Assembly: GCA_031257735.1 (NCBI GenBank)
Contig: JAIROC010000205.1
Location: forward strand, 1-15,912
From: Bacteroidales bacterium
Lineage (GTDB): Bacteria > Bacteroidota > Bacteroidia > Bacteroidales > WCHB1-69
Direction of reading: 5' to 3'
DNA: 15,912 bases
Of this stretch, positions 1 to 7,615 are shown piece by piece. Position 1 is the stretch's first letter; every line of letters begins with the position of its first letter. The notes under the pieces were generated by a model. That model was not told where the DNA came from, did not search any database, and worked only from the letters and a program-made list of their open reading frames with translations. Both the position numbers and the translations under genes were made by a program.

Positions 1-9
1 ATTATAAAA

Positions 10-44
10 GAATGCCCCTATTACGGGTATAATAAGGGGCATTC
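10..44 (-). terminator. Hairpin, probable terminator of the 229-aa gene
   Basis: A stem of about 14 bp pairs 10-23 with 30-44 around a CGGGTA loop, with one bulged base. Read on the minus strand it is followed by TTTTATAAT, so it resembles an intrinsic terminator about 60 bp beyond the stop of the minus-strand gene ending at 105. A second, weaker stem (47-53 with 63-69, containing a G-T pair) lies between the gene and this hairpin. Whatever lies to the left of the window could also use the main hairpin. Confidence 0.6.
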
Positions 45-104
45 AAGGTTCCGCTTGAGAAACGGGACCCCAAGCTATTTAATATTTAAAAAACAATACA
101 ATAC

Positions 105-794
105 TTAAGGAATATATGCTGAATACATTATACTCCATGGACTTTTTTCACCACGAATATTTTCCCAACGAAGGGCACAATAAAATTTTTTACCTCGTAG
201 ATTACTGTCAAACGTAAAACGAAAAGGGGTACGGGTATCGGAAGAAGTGTTCGTAAGTTGATCTAATTTTGTCGGGGCTTCATCAAGAATTGCCCAACAA
301 ATTTCTACGCCATGAATACCTTTGGGTTTCACTCTATTCTTGTCATCTCCATCCCGAAAATGAATAATCAATACACCCGCTGGACCCTGTTCTATCACTA
401 CCGCAGGCACAGACCTTAACAGAATTGTTGCTTCAGGATGATGTCCCTCCAAACGTGGTGGAAAATTCATTATCATCAAATCCTCATCTGTAACAAAAGG
501 ATTTTCTTTTAAAAAACCCATATACAATGTTCTGTATAAAGGTCTTAATTTTGTTTCTGCCGTTTTCAGATATTCTGTTATTCGAGGTGTTCGTTTTGAT
601 TTATCTTTCCATGCTTCAAAAGCTTCTACGAATGCTTTTCTTGCAATTTCAAATTCAGTATCAAGCCATTTCCCTATTTTTCCATCCAAACCCATACGGG
701 AACGGTTCTTACTTTTTTTCAGGTATGACCATGTCTGAGATAAATGGTCATATAAATCCTCGTGATTTTTTGGCAACCAATCTATATTTCTCAT
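105..794 (-). CDS. Hypothetical protein, helical N-terminus and beta-rich C-terminus (229 aa)
   Basis: I do not recognise a named family. The protein is soluble, with no signal peptide or membrane segment. Residues 1-100 are rich in charged and helix-forming residues (for example 45-65, ending in EAWKDKSK). Residues 110-229 alternate hydrophobic residues like a beta sandwich, from TILLRSVPAVV to a tail of the form ALRWEN-x-RGEKSPWS. That tail resembles the last strand of fibronectin-III or Ig-like folds, which is inference from pattern only. Proteins with this general look occur as lone hypotheticals in Bacteroidota. The gene stands alone: 179 bp separate it from ygiQ upstream and a hairpin lies beyond its stop. 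The ATG at 794 is the natural start. No TAnnTTTG promoter is visible in front of it, so it may rely on read-through or a divergent promoter. Confidence 0.7.
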   Translation of the reverse strand: MRNIDWLPKNHEDLYDHLSQTWSYLKKSKNRSRMGLDGKIGKWLDTEFEIARKAFVEAFEAWKDKSKRTPRITEYLKTAETKLRPLYRTLYMGFLKENPFVTDEDLMIMNFPPRLEGHHPEATILLRSVPAVVIEQGPAGVLIIHFRDGDDKNRVKPKGIHGVEICWAILDEAPTKLDQLTNTSSDTRTPFRFTFDSNLRGKKFYCALRWENIRGEKSPWSIMYSAYIP

Positions 795-973
795 AATAAT
801 TTTTAATTCATTTTACTTTTTTATCAACTTGTATTATCAACGTATTATCATATCATCTTATTATTTCATGCTCTAAAAAGGGAAAATATTTTTCTTTCTC
901 ATAATTTTGATGCTGAATATAAGTATTTCATTTCTGAAGATAACGCTCTCTCAATAGTATTATTGTATTATTA

Positions 974-2719
974 TTACCTCCTGTAATAAAAAAACATTTT
1001 CTTTTGTTGTTTTTTCTCATTCATATCAATAGCACAATAGACTTTCTTTTTTGTATACGGATCCATACCCGAATAGAAAATGGTGGAAGACAAAGTCATG
1101 GGGGTTGGCGTAAAATCTTGAACTTGTTCGGGATAATATCGTAAGCGTTTCATTTTTTCGGATAAAAGATTCATGTCTGTAAGTGTACAGGCAGGATGCG
1201 AAGAAATAAAATAAGGAATAAGCTGCTGTTGTAAACCGTATTTCAGATTAATGTCATCAAATTTCTTTTTAAAGTCAAGAAAAGTAGAAAACAGAGGCTT
1301 TCGCATACATTTGACAATATGATCTTCGGTATGTTCGGGCGCAACTTTTAACCTTCCAGAGACATGTTTCCGGAGAAGCAGATCAATATATTCATTGAGG
1401 TGAAAATCTCGGCTTTTCTGTTTATCTTTAGATATTAAAAGATCGTAACGTATTCCGCTACCGATAGATATTTTTTTTATTCCTTCTATTTCGACTGCTT
1501 TTTTGTACAGATTAATCAATGGTTGATGGTCAAAATTCAAATTATTACAAACGTTCGGGAAGATGCAGGAAGGTTTTGAACATTTTTTGCAAAGGTCTTC
1601 GTTTTGTCCTTTCATTCTGTACATATTGGCAGAAGGACCTCCCAAATCGGTAAGATGTCCTTTGAAATATGGCATGTTTGCAATACATTTAATTTCTTTC
1701 AGTATTGATTTTTCTGAACGACTAACAATAATCTTTCCCTGATGAGCCGCAATAGTACAAAAGCTGCATCCCCCAAAGCAACCACGATGAATATTTACCG
1801 AAGCATTTATCATAACAAAAGCAGGAATATCACCTCGTTTGCTGTATTTTGGATGAGGTAATCGTGTAAAAGGCAAATCATATACGGCATCCAATTCCTG
1901 TTCGGACAACGGAGTTGCTGGCGGATTTACTACCAATAACTTATCATCTATCGCCTGCACAATGATACGTGGGTCGTTCCTGTTAAATTCTTTTTCAATG
2001 ACGATAAAATCATCAGCAAATTTCTCTTTGGATTGCAAACAGGCTTTGTAGGAATTTAAAGAGACATAATGAGTATCTTTCAATTTATTGTTTCCTGTCA
2101 AATAGGCAATTTGTGGAAGATCATGAAAATCTTGTGGAACTACATTTTCTTTTTGCTTAAAGACATTCAGGATAGAACGTATCGGTTTTTCTCCCATACC
2201 ATAAACCAATAAGTCAGCCTTTGAACTATACAAAATAGAAGGATAAAGTTGATTAGCCCAATAATCATAGTGAACAAATCTCCTCATGGACGCCTCAATT
2301 CCTCCGAGAACAATCAAGGCGTCAGGATAGAGTTTACGAATGATTTGCGAGTATACCTTAGTAGCGTAATCAGGACGAAATCCGGCAACATTTCCGGGCG
2401 TATAGGCATCGGTAGAACGTAAACGCTTGCCTGCCGTGTAATGATTAACCATAGAATCCATGCTCCCCGAACTGATACCAAAAAATAATCGTGGTTTGCC
2501 CAACTTTTTGAAGTCTCTAAGGTCGTCTCTCCAATTGGGTTGCGGAAGAATGGCTACGCGAAATCCTTCCTGCTCAATAATTCTCCCCAAAATGGCAATC
2601 CCAAATGAAGGATGGTCAATATAAGCGTCGCCCGAAATGAGAATAACATCAACATAATCCCAATTCCGAAGTTCCATTTCCTTCTTTGTAACAGGCAAAA
2701 AGGATTTTATATCAATCAT
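974..2719 (-). CDS. ygiQ: YgiQ-family radical SAM protein (UPF0313)
   Basis: This is a predicted 581-aa cytosolic iron-sulfur enzyme of the YgiQ/UPF0313 radical SAM family; its substrate is not established as far as I know. The N-terminal B12-binding-like region (about 20-190) carries the typical ISGDAYIDHPSFG start and the GGIEASMRR segment. The radical SAM cluster motif CxxxCxxC is at C314, C318 and C321 (HRGCFGGCSFC). A second cysteine group at C377, C380, C385 and C391 is typical of the family. The protein ends soon after the GMDPYTKK segment, with KMFFYYRR. It therefore lacks most of the C-terminal tail that longer homologues have (E. coli YgiQ is about 740 aa). I saw no frameshift that would extend it convincingly. 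It is the last gene of the ftsE-glycosyltransferase-ygiQ unit, starting 9 bp after the glycosyltransferase stop. Confidence 0.93.
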   Translation of the reverse strand: MIDIKSFLPVTKKEMELRNWDYVDVILISGDAYIDHPSFGIAILGRIIEQEGFRVAILPQPNWRDDLRDFKKLGKPRLFFGISSGSMDSMVNHYTAGKRLRSTDAYTPGNVAGFRPDYATKVYSQIIRKLYPDALIVLGGIEASMRRFVHYDYWANQLYPSILYSSKADLLVYGMGEKPIRSILNVFKQKENVVPQDFHDLPQIAYLTGNNKLKDTHYVSLNSYKACLQSKEKFADDFIVIEKEFNRNDPRIIVQAIDDKLLVVNPPATPLSEQELDAVYDLPFTRLPHPKYSKRGDIPAFVMINASVNIHRGCFGGCSFCTIAAHQGKIIVSRSEKSILKEIKCIANMPYFKGHLTDLGGPSANMYRMKGQNEDLCKKCSKPSCIFPNVCNNLNFDHQPLINLYKKAVEIEGIKKISIGSGIRYDLLISKDKQKSRDFHLNEYIDLLLRKHVSGRLKVAPEHTEDHIVKCMRKPLFSTFLDFKKKFDDINLKYGLQQQLIPYFISSHPACTLTDMNLLSEKMKRLRYYPEQVQDFTPTPMTLSSTIFYSGMDPYTKKKVYCAIDMNEKKQQKKMFFYYRR

Positions 2720-2728
2720 ACGGACGAC

Positions 2729-3643
2729 TTATATTTCGATTAATTTTTTATATTTCAAACTACATAAGTATCCCAACTTGTACAAATTAAACAATGTAAG
2801 ATTGGGGTATCTACTGTTGAAATTGACAAGCATTATCTTCCTGAAAAAACGAAACAAAAAGAAGAAAATATAAGTCATACCTGTATTTTCCAGAAAGATA
2901 TAATATCTGAGCAAACGAATATTTGTAATCAGTTTATTCTTGTCAGAATATTGTTCCAATAAAATTTTCAGATTTTCTACGCCTTGTTTTGTTTTTTCCA
3001 AATAAACCACATTGGAATCTATTCCAATGTGATAAAGTGGATTGTCAATATGAACGACAGTATAATTTCGTTTTTGAAGTTCAAGCCCGAATAAAGTATC
3101 TTCATGTCCGTAGTTTTTCAACAGTTCATTAAAGCGAATGGATAAAAATAATTCTTTCGAGATGAGAAAATTAAAGGTTGAAAATTTCGCATTGGAATAT
3201 TTACTTCGTTGTTTTGCAGATTTGGTTTCGCATTTCATTCCGTAAATCCATCTTAAATAGGCGTTGCGATTTGGTTTTTGCAACTTATATGTTGTTCCGC
3301 CGCAAACAACAATTTCTTTGTATTTGCAATAAGGAATATATCGTTTAATAAAGAAATCATCAACAGGTTCAGAGTCACAATCCATAAACAATAAATAGTC
3401 ATATTGAGCCTGTCCAGCCAAATAATTTCGTGCAATGGCACGTCCAGCTTTGGTGGGAAGCTCAAATAAAGTAGTATTAGATAAACTACGAAGTATCAAA
3501 TTATCTCGTTTACATGTATCGTCGGAATTATCATCCAGCAACAAAATTTCAAAAGGAATACCCGCTTGCATTGTTTGTTTGTGTAATTGACGTACAAGAT
3601 TGACGGCATTATAATTATAGACAGGAATTAAAATAGACAGCAT
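2729..3643 (-). CDS. Glycosyltransferase family 2
   Basis: This is a 304-aa GT-A fold glycosyltransferase that should transfer a sugar from a nucleotide-sugar donor; the acceptor is unknown. The family-2 start SILIPVYN is at residues 3-10, followed by the nucleotide-binding LLLDDNSDD (34-42). The metal-binding DxD is D88-C-D90 in LLFMDCDSE, and the acceptor-side GHED (179-182) carries the probable catalytic base. The C-terminal 70 residues are basic and aromatic (YIFFFLFRFFRKIML), suggesting a membrane-associated amphipathic or short hydrophobic tail. It lies 6 bp after the ftsE stop and 9 bp before ygiQ, so translation is probably coupled. Its link with ftsE suggests an envelope role, but that is inference. 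Confidence 0.9.
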   Translation of the reverse strand: MLSILIPVYNYNAVNLVRQLHKQTMQAGIPFEILLLDDNSDDTCKRDNLILRSLSNTTLFELPTKAGRAIARNYLAGQAQYDYLLFMDCDSEPVDDFFIKRYIPYCKYKEIVVCGGTTYKLQKPNRNAYLRWIYGMKCETKSAKQRSKYSNAKFSTFNFLISKELFLSIRFNELLKNYGHEDTLFGLELQKRNYTVVHIDNPLYHIGIDSNVVYLEKTKQGVENLKILLEQYSDKNKLITNIRLLRYYIFLENTGMTYIFFFLFRFFRKIMLVNFNSRYPNLTLFNLYKLGYLCSLKYKKLIEI

Positions 3644-3649
3644 AAATTT

Positions 3650-4396
3650 TTATTCGAAAACTTTACCGTCTCTGATTTGTAAAACACGCGACGGTATTTG
3701 GTTAATAATTAAGAAATCATGTGTAGCCACAAGTACTGCTGTTCCTTTTTCAGCAATTTGTTTAAATAAATGGAAAATATCGTATGAAGATTCGGGGTCA
3801 AGATTTCCCGTAGGTTCATCGGCTAAAATAATATCGGGGTTATTAATCAATGCTCTGGCAATACAAACGCGTTGTTGTTCCCCCCCTGATAATTGATGAG
3901 GCATTTTATGTCCTTTGGTTTTTAGATCAATCATTTCCAATACTTCGCCAATTCGTTCATCACATAATTTTTTATTTTTCCATCCTGTTACTTTGGCAAC
4001 AAATTTCAGATTCTCGTATACGCTTCTGTCTTGAAGCAATTGATAATCTTGAAATACAATCCCTAATTTACGTCTTAACCTTTGAATGTTTTTATTTTTT
4101 ATTTTGTGCATATTATATCCTACCACTTCTATTTCTCCTGATACAGTTTCAATATCGCCATATAATAGCTTTAGTAAATTACTTTTACCTGATCCTGTTC
4201 TCCCTACAACATAGACAAATTCGCCTCTGTTTATGGAAAATGAAACATCAGACAGAATGAGAATTTTTTGCTGAAAAACATCTACATTCTTTAAACGGAT
4301 AATAGGAGTTATTGTTTTTTCTTGATTTGTTTCCTGTTGATCACTGTGATCGACAGTATTGTTTTCCAAGGCATTGTTTTCTGTTTGCATATCCAA
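3650..4396 (-). CDS. ftsE: Cell-division ABC ATPase FtsE
   Basis: This is a 248-aa ABC ATPase of the FtsE/LolD type. In the known family it pairs with the membrane protein FtsX to control septal peptidoglycan hydrolysis. Motifs in order: Walker A GRTGSGKS (65-72), Q-loop Gln116 in VFQDYQLL, signature LSGGEQQRV (169-177), Walker B IILADEP (189-195), D-loop GNLD, and H-loop His226. The VFQDYQLLQDRSVYENL stretch is typical of FtsE. The first 30 residues are a polar Asn/Gln/Glu-rich extension before the usual IIRLKNV start. No internal methionine offers a shorter product, so I keep the ATG at 4396. No ftsX is adjacent; it would have to lie outside the window. The gene heads the three-gene unit and has a promoter-like box 33 bp upstream. 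LolD or another FtsE-like ATPase is the main alternative. Confidence 0.85.
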   Translation of the reverse strand: MDMQTENNALENNTVDHSDQQETNQEKTITPIIRLKNVDVFQQKILILSDVSFSINRGEFVYVVGRTGSGKSNLLKLLYGDIETVSGEIEVVGYNMHKIKNKNIQRLRRKLGIVFQDYQLLQDRSVYENLKFVAKVTGWKNKKLCDERIGEVLEMIDLKTKGHKMPHQLSGGEQQRVCIARALINNPDIILADEPTGNLDPESSYDIFHLFKQIAEKGTAVLVATHDFLIINQIPSRVLQIRDGKVFE

Positions 4397-4428
4397 TTTG
4401 TTATGATATATGTTAATAATTATTTGAC

Positions 4429-4438
4429 TGCAAAGATA
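4429..4438 (-). promoter_or_regulatory. Bacteroidota -7 promoter element for ftsE operon
   Basis: On the minus strand this reads TATCTTTGCA, matching the phylum's TAnnTTTG -7 consensus. It sits about 33 bp before the ftsE ATG. A clear TTTG -33 element at the usual 19-21 bp spacing is not obvious. Confidence 0.7.
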
Positions 4439-4552
4439 TAGTTTTTTTGCGTTTCATTTCACAGAAAGATGAAACAGAAATATTCACATCGAAATACAGA
4501 TTGCATACTTATGCGATTGTCTCTTTTCAACACAAAACGGAGACATATATCC

Positions 4553-5767
4553 TTATCTATTAATGTTCAATTTTTTGACAGTCCGTTGACCATTAAACTC
4601 CAAAAAATAAAAGTAAATTCCGGACGCCAAATTATTTGTATTCACATCCAATGTATTTTGTCCTGATTTTGCTTCTACTGATTGAGAAGACAGTAATTGT
4701 CCATTTATCGTATAAATAGACAAGGTTGCCTGTCCGTCTGCAGGTATTTCGTATGTAATGGAAGTATAACTGTTAGCAGGATTAGGAATATTTTGATCTA
4801 AGTGAATGGTTACAGTATCTATGGATTTGTGGCTATTATAGAAATAGGATGTCTTTCCTGTGATTTGTGATGATGTTTTACTTCTACTATATTCTTTAGT
4901 CATAACAGTAATATTGTTTTCTGAGTTGTAGTCGTATTTTTGTTTCATTCTCACATAAAAGATGCCTGTTATATCGAGTTCTGTTTTTGTTTCAATCAAT
5001 AAATCGTTTTCATTATACTGATTTGTAACTACAATTGCATTAGGAATTGGAATAAAGGAAATAGGCGTTTGCAATTTTCCATAAATATTCATTAGTTTGT
5101 CTCCGTCGTAGGCGAGGGTAAAATCCAATGAAATATCCATGGTTGACATCCCAAAAATAGATGCGTCAAAATTTTCCATTTTTATGTAAGCAGAAACGGG
5201 GTTGCCGTTTTGATATTGCGGATAAAGTTCTATACTTACAATCCACGATGATGTTGTACTGTTGTATTCATTGACAATGATAGTATCACAGGCGATAACT
5301 TTCCGTAAAAGACTTTCAATAAAAGACTCGCAGAAAATAGACTTGGGAATTTTATCAAAGTTATCTACGCCTTTATAGACGGTATGACTTAGCGAATCAA
5401 ATGCTGTTCCCGTAAATTCATAATAATCTACTCGTTTATTGATCTCGTCGTAAACCCATATTTCCGAATAATCCAATACATTGTTTATAAAATTACGCGA
5501 AGATATTATTCTACCGTTTGTATCATAACTCATTACAGTGGAATCTATACTGTTCTTTTCCTTTAAAACAGGATAGATCACCTTTGTTGTCAATTGTTTG
5601 TTGCTATTGTAAGTATAAACAGTTTTAATATCCTGCACAAAATCATTATCTTGAAATAAGTAGGAATAAGAAGAGTCAGGTTTATCTTCTGTTGTTCTGT
5701 GAATTTGTCCAAATACATCCATACCCACAGCGATGCTTATTGCGATTAATATAACTAATTTATTCAT
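4553..5767 (-). CDS. Secreted protein with T9SS type A sorting domain
   Basis: This is a 404-aa exported protein of unknown function. Residues 1-20 form a signal peptide: MNK, a hydrophobic LVILIAISIAVGM core, then a likely cleavage at VFG|Q. The middle part (about 30-320) is beta-rich and full of Tyr/Asp/Asn patterns such as YNSNKQL, YDTNGR and YNENDLL, loosely like YD-repeat surface proteins; no enzyme motif is visible. The last 78 residues, from IPNPANS (327), match the type IX secretion C-terminal domain (type A). Landmarks are IPNPANSYTSITYEIP, LSIYTINGQLL, LASGIYFY and a basic KKLNINR end. Such proteins are moved across the outer membrane by the T9SS and anchored or released after CTD removal. 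It is monocistronic, with a promoter-like box 50 bp upstream. Confidence 0.9.
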   Translation of the reverse strand: MNKLVILIAISIAVGMDVFGQIHRTTEDKPDSSYSYLFQDNDFVQDIKTVYTYNSNKQLTTKVIYPVLKEKNSIDSTVMSYDTNGRIISSRNFINNVLDYSEIWVYDEINKRVDYYEFTGTAFDSLSHTVYKGVDNFDKIPKSIFCESFIESLLRKVIACDTIIVNEYNSTTSSWIVSIELYPQYQNGNPVSAYIKMENFDASIFGMSTMDISLDFTLAYDGDKLMNIYGKLQTPISFIPIPNAIVVTNQYNENDLLIETKTELDITGIFYVRMKQKYDYNSENNITVMTKEYSRSKTSSQITGKTSYFYNSHKSIDTVTIHLDQNIPNPANSYTSITYEIPADGQATLSIYTINGQLLSSQSVEAKSGQNTLDVNTNNLASGIYFYFLEFNGQRTVKKLNINR

Positions 5768-5816
5768 GTGGCTCTCTCTTTTGATTTATAAATAATTTAT
5801 AGCAGTACGGAATGTT

Positions 5817-5826
5817 TGCAAAGATA
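5817..5826 (-). promoter_or_regulatory. Bacteroidota -7 promoter element for the T9SS-protein gene
   Basis: The minus strand reads TATCTTTGCA, 50 bp before the ATG at 5767. It is the same ten bases as the boxes before ftsE, the AAA ATPase and the ABC ATPase gene. No convincing TTTG -33 element is seen. Confidence 0.7.
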
Positions 5827-5873
5827 TATTTTTTTATTGTACCATTTTACAGGAAAGCGCGAAGGCACGAAAG

Positions 5874-6122
5874 AGGCTGTGTGAAAAGTATTTTCGTAAC
5901 AACAGAGATCGTCATTGCGAGGAGCGTAGCGACGTGGCGCCCGTAAGAGCAACGGAGCTAATCCCTAACAATCAATGCGTTCTTTGGGTAGGGATTAGCT
6001 ACGCTGTTCTTACGGGCGCTTCGCTGCGCTCGCAATGACGGCGTTGATTAGACGTTTTCGTGCGTCAGCCCAATTCATAATTCATAATTCATAATTATAC
6101 ATTAAAGACAGACACTAATTAT
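5874..6122. repeat. Repeat element E1: large palindrome with one terminal repeat
   Basis: The core is an imperfect inverted repeat, 5910-5967 against 5989-6040, starting and ending CGTCATTGCG/CGCAATGACG. The arms share GCGCCCGTAAGA and AGCTAATCCC blocks and could fold into a stem of about 50 bp. The left flank (from GGCTGTGTGAAAAG) aligns with the left flank of E2 at 15634-15668. The right side runs through TGCGTCAGCCC (6061), three AATTCAT heptamers (6072-6092), and ends in AGACAGACACTAATTA (6106-6121). That last sequence is identical to the terminal repeat of E2. The matching left terminal repeat is missing, so E1 looks one-ended or decayed. It is much richer in G+C than its surroundings and has no coding capacity. 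With the flanking promoters it accounts for the gene-free stretch 5768-6231. Confidence 0.8.
6072..6092. repeat. AATTCAT heptamer tandem repeat (3 copies)
   Basis: Three exact AATTCAT units follow the TGCGTCAGCCC end of the E1 palindrome and are followed by AATTA. The same arrangement with a different heptamer occurs at 13137-13170. Confidence 0.85.
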
Positions 6123-6206
6123 ATTCTAATGGGCATTTTGGGATTATACTATACCCATCAAAATATTATTATTTCAAAAACCGTCAAAAGTAATGCTGAA
6201 AAATCG

Positions 6207-6216
6207 TACCTTTGCA
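6207..6216 (+). promoter_or_regulatory. Bacteroidota -7 promoter element for purB
   Basis: TACCTTTGCA lies 15 bp before the purB ATG at 6232, implying a very short leader of roughly 10 bases. It matches the TAnnTTTG consensus; the -33 element is not clear. Confidence 0.75.
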
Positions 6217-6231
6217 ACAAAATCTTGATAT

Positions 6232-7587
6232 ATGTCATTAAACACATTAACAGCAATTTCACCTTTGGACGGACGTTATTACCGTACCGTATCCGCGTTA
6301 TCTGATTACTTTTCTGAATATGCGTATATACGCACTCGCATATTGGTAGAAGTGGAGTATTTCATTGCTTTATGCGAATTACCCTTGCCTGAACTAAAGG
6401 ATATTAAACAGGAACAATATACTGCTCTTCAATCCTTATATCAGCATTTCACGGAAAAAGATGCTATTCGTGTCAAGGAAATAGAAAAAGTTACCAATCA
6501 CGACGTAAAGGCTGTTGAATATTTTATCAAAGAGAAATTTGAAGCATTAAACCTCTCTCAATATAAAGAGTTTATTCATTTTGGATTAACTTCGCAAGAT
6601 ATTAATAACACAGCCTTGCCATATCTTTGTCATGAATTTCACACAAAAATATTCATTTATAAGTTAGCGGAAATACAGGAAGTATTACTGTCAAAATCCA
6701 AAGCATGGCAAAATGTGCCTATGTTAGCCCGTACGCACGGACAACCTGCATCACCGACTACCTTGGGCAAAGAATGGTATGTCTTTTATGAACGTCTTAC
6801 CAATCAAATATCTTTACTGTCTCAAATTCCTTTTTGCGGGAAGTTTGGCGGTGCAACAGGAAATTTTAATGCGCATTACATCGCTTATCCTAACATAGAT
6901 TGGGTGTCATTTGGAAATAGATTTCTGAAAGAGAAATTACATTTATTTCGTCTGCAAACAACTACGCAAATAGAGCATTACGATAATCTTGCCGCTTATT
7001 TTGACGCGATAAAACGAATAAATACCATTCTGCTGGATTTCAACAGAGATATTTGGACTTATATTTCGATGGAATATTTTAAGCAGGAAGTAAAAACAGG
7101 CGAAGTAGGTTCTTCTGCCATGCCGCATAAAGTCAATCCGATAGACTTTGAAAATTCGGAAGGAAATATCTGTCTTGCCAATACTTTATTTGAAGGTCTC
7201 GCCGCCAAATTACCTGTATCTCGTTTGCAAAGAGACCTTACCGACAGTACTGTAACGAGAAATATTGGCGTTCCATTGGCGCATAGCATAATTGCTTATC
7301 ATGCGACATTGCGGGGAATTAAAAAGTTATTATTAAATCAGGAAGCCTTAGAACTTGATTTGGAAAAGAATTGGGCAGTGGTAGCGGAAGCCATACAGAC
7401 AATTTTGCGCAGAGAAAACTATCCCAATCCGTACGAAAGTCTCAAAGAATTAACACGCGGAAAATCTCATATCACAAAAGAGAGTATTCATGCGTTTATA
7501 GATAGTCTCAAGGTGAGCGAAAAAGTAAAAGAAGAATTAAAACGAATTACTCCACAGAATTATACAGGGGTCAAAATAAATATTTAA
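6232..7587 (+). CDS. purB: Adenylosuccinate lyase
   Basis: This 451-aa cytosolic enzyme of the fumarase/aspartase superfamily has two roles in purine synthesis. It cleaves SAICAR to AICAR plus fumarate, and adenylosuccinate to AMP plus fumarate. The N-terminus LTAISPLDGRYY is typical of the E. coli-type PurB (456 aa). Active-site blocks are visible: TSQDINNTALP (120-130), ARTHGQPASPTTLGKE (166-181) with the acid-base His169, and the family signature GSSAMPHKVNP (293-303) with the mobile-loop catalytic Ser295. Length and ends are complete. lepA follows after 28 bp with no promoter box between them, so purB-lepA is probably one transcript. A second purine gene, purE, lies 3.2 kb downstream. Confidence 0.97.
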   Translation: MSLNTLTAISPLDGRYYRTVSALSDYFSEYAYIRTRILVEVEYFIALCELPLPELKDIKQEQYTALQSLYQHFTEKDAIRVKEIEKVTNHDVKAVEYFIKEKFEALNLSQYKEFIHFGLTSQDINNTALPYLCHEFHTKIFIYKLAEIQEVLLSKSKAWQNVPMLARTHGQPASPTTLGKEWYVFYERLTNQISLLSQIPFCGKFGGATGNFNAHYIAYPNIDWVSFGNRFLKEKLHLFRLQTTTQIEHYDNLAAYFDAIKRINTILLDFNRDIWTYISMEYFKQEVKTGEVGSSAMPHKVNPIDFENSEGNICLANTLFEGLAAKLPVSRLQRDLTDSTVTRNIGVPLAHSIIAYHATLRGIKKLLLNQEALELDLEKNWAVVAEAIQTILRRENYPNPYESLKELTRGKSHITKESIHAFIDSLKVSEKVKEELKRITPQNYTGVKINI

Positions 7588-7615
7588 CGTCAATAAAATA
7601 AGACAATAAGCATAC

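Noticed and set aside
795..973. Gap between the 229-aa gene and ygiQ as a place for an RNA gene
   Set aside because: The sequence is AT-rich with short ATTATCA-like repetitions but no tRNA-like fold, hairpin with U-run or promoter box was found.
971..989. 7-bp perfect inverted repeat TTATTAC/GTAATAA at the ygiQ stop as a terminator
   Set aside because: The stem is all but A-T only and overlaps the stop codon, with no U-run after it; too weak to call.
4469..4666. Plus-strand 65-codon frame at the end of the T9SS-protein gene
   Set aside because: More than half lies antisense to the conserved CTD-coding region, and no promoter or family resemblance is seen. The gap 4397-4552 holds only the ftsE promoter and a weak possible stem (4519-4523 with 4540-4544).
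7059..7289. Minus-strand reading frames within purB, lepA, purE and dnaX
   Set aside because: They are antisense to strongly conserved coding sequence and have no homologous features of their own.
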